DNA from: Rutidosis leptorrhynchoides
Lineage: Eukaryota > Streptophyta > Magnoliopsida > Asterales > Asteraceae
Direction of reading: 5' to 3'
Length of the DNA: 64,000 nt
NCBI RefSeq assembly: GCF_046630445.1
Contig: NC_092333.1
Coordinates: forward strand, 184,352,001-184,416,000
Shown here one piece after another: positions 19,201 to 29,284 of the stretch (its first letter is position 1; each line of letters begins with the position of its first letter). The notes under the pieces are model-generated. The model was not told the origin of the DNA and made no database searches. It worked only from the letters and a program-made list of their open reading frames with translations. Both the position numbers and the translations under genes were made by a program.

Positions 19201-21828
19201 TGGGCAAGTCGAATTTGATTAACAATTTAACTTGGTGGACAAGTTTAACTTGATAGATAAGTTTAACTCCAATTATAAATAGACCACTAGTTTCATTTTA
19301 ATTGTGTGCACAAAATTTTTTTTAAAAAAAAAAAGATCTCTGGTTTGCACCCGTGGAGTAAACCCTTCTCCGTGTTTGAAATAGGAATATAATCACGTTT
19401 TATTTCTTGTTTGGTTTACATTTATTTTTATCATTTTATGTTTTAGCTAATTGTTTGTTGTTCATGGGTTAGTGATTATAATCAACGCTTTATGTATTTG
19501 GACCTTAGTCAATCTTCTTTGGACCAACTCTACTTAATTATTTTATAATGATTATGTTTTTGATTTTTTAATTTTTTTTAATTTTTTTAAATTTATTTCT
19601 TTATTTTACAAAACACTCTCTCATCTTCTTCAAAATCCATTTTCAACCACTTCTAAACACCAACTCCAACCACCACTTCTACCCACTAACTTCACAATCC
19701 ACCACCACCGCCTCCTGTTGGTTCTATTTTTTGGGTTTTTATTTTTCCGACCACCTCCTTTACACCACCCACCTATCTTTTTCCTTTAAAAAATTCACAG
19801 ATTTTCTTAATGTTCTTCCAGAAATATCTTATAGCTTAATCATTTATAAAAAGAAAAAATATATAATCAACCAATTTATGTACATAGAAAAGTATACAAC
19901 CATTATATTACCAAGTCTATATTTAGATTTTAGATACATATACTGAGGTTAAATAACTTAATAATTATTATCAATACTATCATTTTCAAGATTCACCATC
20001 ATCATAAACTGCACAAAAAATTGCAATAGCAACAGAGGAGTTGGTGGCGTCGCATTTACCATCGCACACAACAATCGGAGTTTGTGTATTGTCGGAGTTT
20101 GGTAACCATAGCTCCATATCCGGAATATCATCGCCATCATTAGGCTAGATCCCGTTATTCTGATGTGATCGAGGCGTAAAGGATTCCGGCGTAGGTCCGG
20201 TGAGTTTCACGTCAGAGCGCGTCATAGGTCTGAATGGGTCGATTTTAGTCTCTTTGTGTTCGTTAACATATTTCGAGTTTAATGGTGACGGTGGTGACGT
20301 GTTCTTCGCTCGTAAACAAGGGAAATGCACGTTACGAGTTTATGGTGGTTTTTAATTTTTAGGAGAGAGAAAAGGGTTTATTTGAACATGGTGTTTTAAA
20401 GTTTTGAAGATGCTGCCTGAAATTAGAAAGAGAAATAAATTTATTTAATTAGTAATTTATTTTTCTATTATTTAATCTATGAGAATACCACTCTGGTTTT
20501 TAAATACTATCTAGTTTTCCGGGCACAGTAGACTCGTTTTTATAAACAGTAGAATAATTAAATACCCGTTGTTAGACTATTTGTTCCAAATCTAATCAAT
20601 CACTTGTCTTGTTGTTTGTTTGGATTCTAAATTCCTACAAACTGTAAACATCTTTTTAAAAGTAACCTTATAAACATAATTATTTATTATTTATAGAAGC
20701 CTTCACTTTTGGTCTCTTAGTATATTTCTGTATTAGTTTATCCTTTTAGCGTAATACGGAGTAACCAATAAAATTAAGTGTTGTTGGCTACATGCCTACA
20801 CTAAAATTTCCCATGATTTACATGTTATCATAGTAGTGTTAGTAAGGTAAGAAACGCAACTAAAAGAGTTGGTCTTATACGCCTATTTCTGTTTTAGATC
20901 ATTTCAATTTCAGCCTCCAAAGTCTCTTAATTGATTGATGGTCCCCATTAGCAATCAAAGTTTCGACGAAAATTCTGCAGCTAAACATCGATAGAAGTTC
21001 AGTTATTATCATCTATAAAAGAAAAATTTCAAGGTCCCCATGCTATTGTACGGACCATTTTACTTGTCGTAAGCTATTGGTATTTGTTGCATTGTACGTG
21101 TCTATGCTCATAATTTTAGTATTATCAACAATTATTTTAGTTTGTTTTCAAAATAAAAACAATTGTTTAGATTAATTGATATTTTACTATCAAATGATTA
21201 CATAGTTAAGCTCACTAACAGGGAGAACTTGGACTATGAGAGGTGGGGGTCCTATAATCCCACTAAGCTAGTGTAAAAAAATTATATAATATACACTTCA
21301 AAGTTTATAGGACATCACTAAATTTAAAGATATGATCCCATATATTTTTAATATTTGTTGTTTTTTTTAGGTAAACAATCAATAAAGTGTCCATCAAATA
21401 TAAATAGTTTTTTTTTTAAAAAAAAATAAGGACTCCATTGAATTTTTATCATGAATTCGCCAATGCTGACAAGTTTGAAGATCGTGAAGCGCATCATTCG
21501 AGCTAACTCAATAATGTTTAGAAAATAAGCTAGGTTCAACAGCCCATTGCGAGAGTCTAAGGGGCAACGTCTCCTACTTGTGGCCCCCTTTCATTCAATC
21601 GACTTTCCCGTCAAAAATAACAAATGATATTTTTCTTCTTCATAAAATCGATTTCCACTAGTCAATTAGCTCCAATAAACATATGTCCATTTTAGATCTT
21701 GAAGTCTCGATTACATGATTGAAAGGATACCACAATAACGTTAAGTTATTGAAACTTTGATTCAATGTCTATTCAGTTGTGGTCTTCGTTGGTCAATATC
21801 ACCCTCAATATCTAGTCTCTACAAAGCT
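19201..21828. other. Unassigned region, mostly non-coding
   Basis: No transposon termini that I can recognise. 19205-19265 repeats a unit like AACTTGGTGGACAAGT. The frame at 19731-19946 lacks codon character. A broken ORF lies at 19986-20342 (minus). A poly-T/poly-A palindrome is at 21407-21427. This may be the oldest part of the locus. Confidence 0.4.
19986..20342 (-). pseudogene. Broken ORF relic of unknown function
   Basis: On the minus strand one phase stays open for about 118 codons except for a single TAG at 20145-20147. The first part is proline/threonine-rich and polar (KTSPPSP-like, then PFRPMTRSDVKLTGPTPESF). The second is acidic and then hydrophobic (PNDGDDIPDMELW, later IVVCDGKCDATNSSVAIAIF), ending with TGA at 19986. 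No ATG starts it cleanly, and a TAA lies just upstream. Composition looks coding and unlike the retroelements around it, so it may be a degraded exon of a host gene. I do not recognise a domain. Confidence 0.35.
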
Positions 21829-21833
21829 TGTAC
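21829..21833. repeat. Target-site duplication tgtac, left copy (solo LTR B)
   Basis: Identical to 25087-25091. Confidence 0.92.
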
Positions 21834-22755
21834 TGTAGTGACCCGAACTTTTCCATGTTTATATATATTAATTGAGATTGATATTTACATGATTAAATGT
21901 TTCCAACATGTTAAGCAATCAAACTTGTTAAGACTTGATTAATTGAAATATGTTTCATATAGACAATTGACCACCCAAGTTGACCGGTGATTCACGAACG
22001 TTAAAACTTGTAAAAACTATATGATGACATATATATGGATATATATATATATAGTTAACATGATACTATGATAAGTAAACATATCATTAAGTATATTAAC
22101 AATGAACTACATATGTAAAAACAAGACTACTAACTTAATAATTTTTAAACGAGACATATATGTAACGATTATCGTTGTAAAGACATTTAATGTATATATA
22201 TCATATTAAGAGATATTCATACATGATAATATCATGATAATATAATAATTTAAAATCTCATTTGATATTATAAACATTGGGTTAACAACATTTAACAAGA
22301 TCGTTAACCTAAAGGTTTCCAAACAACACTTACATGTAACGACTAACGATGACTTAACGACTCAGTTAAAATGTATATACATGTAGTGTTTTAATATGTA
22401 TTTATACACTTTTGAAAGACTTCAATACACTTATCAAAATACTTCTACTTAACAAAAATGCTTACAATTACATCCTCGTTCAGTTTCATCAACAATTCTA
22501 CTCGTATGCACCCGTATTCGTACTCGTACAATACACAGCTTTTAGATGTATGTACTATTGGTATATACACTCCAATGATCAGCTCTTAGCAGCCCATGTG
22601 AGTCACCTAACACATGTGGGAACCATCATTTGGCAACTAGCATGAAATATCTCATAAAATTACAAAAATATGAGTAATCATTCATGACTTAGTTACATGA
22701 AAACAAAATTACATATCCTTTATATCTAATCCATACACTAACGACCAAAAACACC

Positions 22756-22763
22756 TATAAAAA
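22756..22763 (+). promoter_or_regulatory. TATA box of LTR B
   Basis: TATAAAAA, followed by a pyrimidine-rich leader (TTTCATTCTTCAATTTTC), which fits a start of transcription about 30 bp downstream. Confidence 0.6.
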
Positions 22764-24253
22764 CTTTCATTCTTCAATTTTCTTCATCTAATTGATCTCT
22801 CTCAAGTTCTATCTTCAAGTTCTAAGTATTCTTCATAAATTCTACAAGTTCTAGTTACATAAAATCAAGAATACTTTCAAGTTTGCTAGCTCACTTCCAA
22901 TCTTGTAAGGTGATCATCCAACCTCAAGAAATCTTTGTTTCTTACAGTAGGTTATCATTCTAATACAAGGTAATAATCATATTCAAACTTTGGTTCAATT
23001 TCTATAACTATAACAATCTTATTTCAAGTGATAGATTATTTGAACTTGTTTTCGTGTCATGATTCTGCTTCAAGAACTTCGAGCCATCCAAGGATCCGTT
23101 GAAGCTAGATCCATTTTTCTCTTTTCCAGTAGGTTTATCCAAGGAACTTAAGGTAGTAATGATGTTCATAACATCATTCGATTCATACATATAAAGCTAT
23201 CTTATTCGAAGGTTTAAACTTGTAATCACTAGAACATAGTTTAGTTAATTCTAAACTTGTTCGCAAACAAAAGTTAATCCTTATAACTTGACTTTTAAAA
23301 TCAACTAAACACATGTTCTATATCTATATGATATGCTAACTTAATGATTTAAAACCTGGAAACACGAAAAACACCGTAAAACCGGATTTACACCGTCGTA
23401 GTAACACCGCGGGCTGTTTTGGGTTAGTTAATTAAAAACTATGATAAACTTTGATTTAAAAGTTGTTATTCTGAGAAAATGATTTTTATTATGAACATGA
23501 AACTATATCCAAAAATTATGGTTAAACTCAAAGTGGAAGTATGTTTTCTAAAATGGTCATCTAGACGTCGTTCTTTCGACTAAAATGACTACCTTTACAA
23601 AAACGACTTGTAACTTATTTTTCCGAATATAAACCTATACTTTTTCTGTTTAGATTTATAAAATAGAGTTCAATATGAAACCATAGCAATTTGATTCACT
23701 CAAAACGGATTTAAAATGAAGAAGTTATGGGTAAAACAAGATTGGATAATTTTTCTCATTTTAGCTACGTGAAAATTGGTAACAAATCTATTCCAACCAT
23801 AACTTAATCAACTTGTATTATATATTATGTAATCTTGAGATACCATAGACACGTATACAATGTTTCGACCTATCATGTCGACAAATCTATATATATTTCG
23901 GAACAACCATAGACACTCTATATGTGAATGTTGGAGTTAGCTATACAGGGTTGAGGTTGATTTCAAAATATATATAGTTTGAGTTGTGATCAATACTGAG
24001 ATACGTATACACTGGTTCGTGGATTGATTCAAGATAATATTTATCGATTTATTTTTGTACATCTAACTGTGGACAACTAGTTGTAGGTTACTAACGAGGA
24101 CAGCTGACTTAATAAACTTAAAACATCAAAATATATTAAAAGTGTTGTAAATATATTTTGAACATACTTTGATATATATGTATATATTGTTATAGGTTCG
24201 TGAATCAACCAGTGGCCAAGTCTTACTTCCCGACGAAGTAAAAATCTGTGAAA

Positions 24254-24743
24254 GTGAGTTATAGTCCCACTTTTAAAATCTAATATTTTTGGGATGAGAA
24301 TACATGCAGGTTTTATAAATGATTTACAAAATAGACACAAGTACGTGAAACTACATTCTATGGTTGAATTATCGAAATCGAATATGCCCCTTTTTATTAA
24401 GTCTGGTAATCTAAGAATTAGGGAACAGACACCCTAATTGACGCGAATCCTAAAGATAGATCTATTGGGCCTAACAAACCCCATCCAAAGTACCGGATGC
24501 TTTAGTACTTCGAAATTTATATCATATCCGAAGGGTGTCCCGGAACGATGGGGATATTCTTATATATGCATCTTGTTAATGTCGGTTACCAGGTGTTCAT
24601 CATATGAATGACTTTTATCTCTATGTATGGGATGTGTATTGAAATATGAAATCTTGTGGTCTATTATTATGATTTGATATATATAGGTTAAACCTATAAC
24701 TCACCAACATTTTTGTTGACGTTTTAAGCATGTTTATTCTCAG
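24254..24743 (+). promoter_or_regulatory. Intron-like module in solo LTR B
   Basis: AAA|GTGAGTTATAG at 24254 and GTTTATTCTCAG ending at 24743 (490 bp). The donor is followed by TCCCA and then TGGGATGAGA, a pairing that recurs in other families. The acceptor is followed by GCTTCCGCTGT, a block also common to the set. Confidence 0.4.
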
Positions 24744-25086
24744 GTGATTATTAAGAGCTTCCGCTGTCGCATACTTAAATAAGGACGAGATTTGGAGTCC
24801 ATGCTTGTATGATATTGTGTAAAAACTGCATTCAAGAAACTTATTTTGTTGTAACATATTTGTATTGTAAACCATTATGTAATGGTCGTGTGTAAACAGG
24901 ATATTTTAGATTATCATTATTTGATAATCTACGTAAAGCTTTTTAAACCTTTATTGATGAAATAAAGGTTATGGTTTGTTTTAAAATGAATGCAGTCTTT
25001 GAAAAACGTCTCATATAGAGGTCAAAACCTCGCAACGAAATCAATTAATATGGAACGTTTTTAATCAATAAGAACGGGACATTTCA

Positions 25087-25091
25087 TGTAC
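25087..25091. repeat. Target-site duplication tgtac, right copy (solo LTR B)
   Basis: Identical to 21829-21833. Confidence 0.92.
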
Positions 25092-25490
25092 ATTGGCTTC
25101 AACTTTAAACTTGTCTAAACTCTTCTCTTTAAGGTCTTACTTAAACTCACTGATATCGCTCTATTTATATATGTTTTATCTCGCGATATCTCCCTCACTT
25201 TGTTCGGTTTTTGATGATCTTGGAGCTTATTTTGTGTGATATTGAGCTAAATGGCAATTTGGAGGCTAAGGACTTAATTTGGTGTAAAATTGACCAAATC
25301 TTGATCAAAAGTGGCTAAGGAAATGTCAAGTGCAGAATTCAACATCAAAAGCGCCGCTCCTCAACTAAGAGCGCCACTCCTTTGGAGCAAAAGCGCCGCA
25401 CCTACCTAGAAAGCGACGTTCTTATGCACGTTTTGGCTCCATTTTCTACCAGTGGCCAGAAGCACCGTTCCTACAGCCAAAAGCGCCGTT

Positions 25491-25495
25491 CCTAC
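25491..25495. repeat. Target-site duplication cctac, left copy (solo LTR E)
   Basis: Identical to 28320-28324. Confidence 0.92.
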
Positions 25496-25807
25496 TGTGA
25501 CGCCCCGTACAAAACCATCAAGTACGAATCGTCAACAACAGGTCCATTACACGGTATAATACTACATGCTGTTTTAAAACAAGTTTTGCATTCATGAAAA
25601 GATAACGTTTTACAAAAGATAACGTGACACGAAGGTCGTTACAAAGCCATTGTTCAAAATAACATAAGTTGCGAATGAAAAATAAAAGTTCCATGATTGA
25701 GACATCTCTAAGTAATGTAGCGAAAGTCTAACATAACGAGTCTGTAACAGCAAGTCTATAACATCAAGACAGCAAGTCTAACAGCGGAAGCAACAACGTC
25801 TAAGCAC

Positions 25808-26276
25808 CTGAGAAATACACGCTTAAAAGGTCAACACGAATGTTAGTGAGCTATAGTTTGTTTGTAATCAGTAATGTAATGTTGACCACAAGATTTCGTA
25901 TTCAAAATAGTATGAAAAGTATATGCTTAACCGTGGGCACCCGGTAACTAACTTAATGTAATAATAATACCCCCTAAAAGTACACTTGACGAATGCGTAT
26001 GTTCTCGAAGTATCAAACACCCGTTAAATGCTAGCACGACTAGCCCGAGTGCGGATGTCAAACCCTATGGATCCATATCTAATATTCGCGTTCACCGGTT
26101 CAAAAACCAATGATTAAACGTTATCGTGCTAAGGGGAATCTTTGTGCCGTTATATCACCCACACATATATAAAGTTTATGTACTCGTGTCTAGAATGTAA
26201 AACATAAAAAGCGCATGTATTCTCAGTCCCAAAAATAATAAAGTAAAAAGGGAAGCTATAACTCACAGTGAATAAG
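25808..26276 (-). promoter_or_regulatory. Intron-like module in solo LTR E
   Basis: Minus-strand CT|GTGAGTTATAG at 26276 and GTATTTCTCAG ending at 25808 (469 bp), nearly the same spacing as in Tekay-1 and LTR D. Confidence 0.4.
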
Positions 26277-27694
26277 CATTAAAAGTCGATATGAAAAGTA
26301 TGCAAGTATTAAGTCGGTCCGAAAGGTCGTCAACCTAAGTCAAAGGTCACTAAGTAAGCATATTGTCCCCAAAAGTTCAAAAGTGAATAAATTAAGTCTT
26401 AAGTATCATCATCATCATCATTCGTAAAAGCTAAAGTAAGTTTTCAACAAGATCTAAACAAAAGGCTGATTTCGGACAGCTGCTACGACCTCTATACAAA
26501 ACGAAAAGACGCGTGGTTAGTGGCCAAGGCTTCTTATGTGAGTCCTCTAACCGCTATCCAATTTTCAGATCCTAACTCGATGTATTTTGACCGTGGCGAC
26601 GGTTCAAGCCTGAGTAGGTCAGAATTTTCAGCACGTCGTTATAACGGCGTAGTGACTTTCGGAAGGCTATAAATCCTAAACCGTATATCGGATTTAGGCG
26701 AGTCCTAAACGAAAAGTCATCTACTCGAAACGAACTTTCTGAAAATCAATTTTCCAGAAGTCCTAGGAGTCTGATCAGAACCCGAAAAATAGCAAACATG
26801 TGCTCCGGTGGGTTTCTTAGTGTTTGATGTTCATCACGGTTCTCATCCTTGATGCATGTAAGCTTCAAGTGTACAACTCTTTGATGTTTTAGCATCACTT
26901 TGACCAAGTTTCAACCATCAACACACAACTAAGAGTAAAAGCTAACATTCTACAAGTTTTGAACATCAAGGTTGTCTCTTTATTGCATAAACCCAATAAA
27001 GCTTCAACCTTTGTCCTTTTTACACAAGTTTATGCATCTTCATCATATGAGATGATGAAGACTTGATCTTTATCATCACAACAATCACAAAAATGTTCCA
27101 AGTAAGTGAGATCTATAATGATAACTTAGATCTCAAGTATTAAGAAAATCCTAAGCTAGAAAGCTTGGATCTTTACAATATTAATGAGACCATAAGCTAA
27201 AGAGCTAAGATCTGGTAAAAATAATGAGACCATAAGCTAAAAAGTTAAGATCTTTAATAAAATAATGAAACCCTAAGCTAGAAAGCTTGAATATTTAATG
27301 TTCTTGAAGATCCTTAAAGCAAAAGGCTAGATCTTCAAGTTACATGAAGATCATAAACACAAGTTTTGATCTTTTTAACAAAATAAAGGGATCATAAGCT
27401 AGAAAACTTAGATCCAACAAATTAATGAAGATTCAAAGCTAGAAAGCTTGAATCTTTCATGTTCTTAAAAGATTCAAATCAAAGTTTGAGTCTTCAAGAT
27501 ATAACAAGATCAAGAAGCTAAAAAGCTTGATCCTTGCATGATGATGATGATGCCGATGCTATGAAGAAGAAAGAAGAAGAAGAAAATTTAAAAATTACAC
27601 TTTTTAGAGTGAGAAAGACTAGAGAGAGAATTAGAGAGTAAGTGTGTGTAAAATGTGAATGAGATTAAGTGTGAAATGGGTGAAAATGGCTTGG

Positions 27695-27702
27695 TATTTA
27701 TA
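27695..27702 (-). promoter_or_regulatory. TATA box of solo LTR E
   Basis: TATAAATA on the minus strand, about 620 bp from the LTR start, followed by a leader ending near the AGAGAG-rich stretch. Confidence 0.5.
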
Positions 27703-28319
27703 GTGAAGGTGGTGGTGGTTGGCCGTGGGGTTTAGGAGGGGACAAGGGGGACACCTTTTTACTTTTTGGTTAGTGGTGGTCTAAAGGTGATGCTTATGTT
27801 AGGATCCCATGCAACATTTGTGATTATGGTTAACAAAAATGCTAGTATGTTCCCTCTTATAAATGGGTTTTTGTCTTACATTTATATGGGGTCATAAACT
27901 TATTAAAATTGGGCTAATTAAATAGTCCATTAGCTAGAGTAGGGTAGGCTTGAGTCCAACAAGGTAGAAAGTCCAACAAGACTAACTAGTGAGCATATAA
28001 GTAACCAAAAACCCAAGTAATTGTTATTAGGAAATGACAATTAGTATTACGTAGTCGTAATATTCCAATTACGACAAAAGTTAAACATGTACCAAAACAC
28101 ATAGCTCGTTCTCAACGTCAAGTGACACTAACGGTCGTAAAAGCATTCGGGGATCAAGTTAAGTAACTAAGTACTTAATGGCACGTTGTATGGTATTAAC
28201 GAAAGTAATTAATCATGAAATAAGATCCCAGAATATAAGCCAACACAGTACGCACAAATACACAGTTTCGCAGAAAGTAACAAGCACAAAAGTAAGTCGA
28301 AAAAAGTCGGATCGTTACA

Positions 28320-28324
28320 CCTAC
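28320..28324. repeat. Target-site duplication cctac, right copy (solo LTR E)
   Basis: Identical to 25491-25495. Confidence 0.92.
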
Positions 28325-28479
28325 AGCCAAAAGCGCCGCTCCTATCCAGCTAAAAGTGGCACTCCTAAAGCAAAAGCGCCACCCCTGAATGTTGCCAAAA
28401 GCAGCATTCCTGATCAATAGCGCCGCTCCTGGGTCAAAAGCGGCGCTCCTATCGTTGTTTCAGCCCAGATTTTTAGCAC

Positions 28480-28487
28480 TATAAAAC
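28480..28487 (+). promoter_or_regulatory. TATA box of the Athila-2 LTR
   Basis: TATAAAAC, about 29 bp after the last GC-rich tag. Confidence 0.55.
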
Positions 28488-29279
28488 GAACAAGATTAGG
28501 TTATTTTTCATATGCATCTTTAGAGAGCAGCTTTCTTAAGTCCGAATTTCACATACAAAACCCTAATTTCATCATCCATTGGTGATTGAAGGTGGATTCA
28601 AGGAAGCTAGCTCTAAATTCATTATTGTTTAGCTCTAGATCTTCATTTTGGGTTATAATCTCTACTTTTCCTTATTTACTTGGCATTAATTACTTGTAAT
28701 AACTTGAAGATGATGATTGTTTATGTTTCTATGCTTATTATTAGTTTGATCTTAGCCATGATTGGCTAAATCTCTTGTGTTTACTTATCTATGAATCTCT
28801 AATGCTAGTGTTTGTCCCAAAAAATCAATTGAATAATGTTGTTTGAATGAATTACATGATCTTGTGTCATTGAGTTAGCTAAAGATCCATTGCTATGAGT
28901 TTGTTTTAGGCTTGACTTTGATTACATATGTTGAGTAGCTCTCTTAGTAATTTGAGAAGTGAATCAATGTGTGCTTCAACACCTTAGGTGATCTAGACAA
29001 CTAGTTTAGGAATTTCAAGTGATTATGTTCTTGATCTAGGTTGGTTTTCAATTAGCCTTTAGTCAACATAGTAGTGCCGATTATCTTAAGTGATTTTGAT
29101 AATTAGGGGTTTTAAGTGATTTCAACCTAAGCATAATCTCAATAACCAAATCATGCTTTACTCGATATTAGAATACAATGCTTATGTGAATTCGCGGAGT
29201 GTTATTTGATTTGAGGTTTGGTAGTAATACTAAACATTTAATATTTCAACAACTAGTGTGATGCAAAATAAGCAAAACG

Positions 29280-29284
29280 GGGCA
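29280..29284. repeat. Target-site duplication gggca, left copy (Tekay-1)
   Basis: Identical to 41153-41157. Confidence 0.9.

Larger units (their letters stand above)
21834..25086 (+). repeat. Solo LTR B (3,253 bp)
   Basis: It starts TGTAGTGACCCG and ends GGGACATTTCA, flanked by perfect tgtac duplications, with no internal domain. The first 1.78 kb match the inverted fragment at 6909-8780. It has a TATA box, an inverted CCCATGTG/CACATGTGGG pair about 135-165 bp upstream of it (22592-22621), and the donor/acceptor module. The length is at the long end for plant Tekay-like LTRs. Confidence 0.93.
25496..28319 (-). repeat. Solo LTR E (2,824 bp), diverged relative of the Tekay-1 LTR
   Basis: Flanked by perfect cctac duplications. 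On the minus strand it starts TGTAACGATCCG at 28319 and ends GGTTTTGTACGGGGCGTCACA at 25496, close to the Tekay-1 LTR end. The order of internal blocks is also that of Tekay-1, in opposite orientation. No internal region remains. The many GATC-containing words around 27100-27560 are a degenerate AAGATC-type repeat. Confidence 0.92.
25347..28451. repeat. GC-rich tag AAAAGCGCCGCTCCT repeated about twelve times
   Basis: Six copies lie at 25347-25495 and six at 28327-28451, spaced about 15-50 bp. Solo LTR E inserted inside the array. The core occurs both as AGCGCCGCT and as its reverse complement AGCGGCGCT. The small frame at 25382-25597 is a read-through of these repeats. Confidence 0.85.

Noticed and set aside
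19731-19946. ORF of 71 codons in the unassigned region
   Set aside because: It is AT-rich with Lys/Tyr/Ile runs and no recognisable motif or context.
25382-25597. ORF with repeated QKRRSY-like words
   Set aside because: It is translation of the Athila-2 GC-rich tags and crosses the solo LTR E junction.
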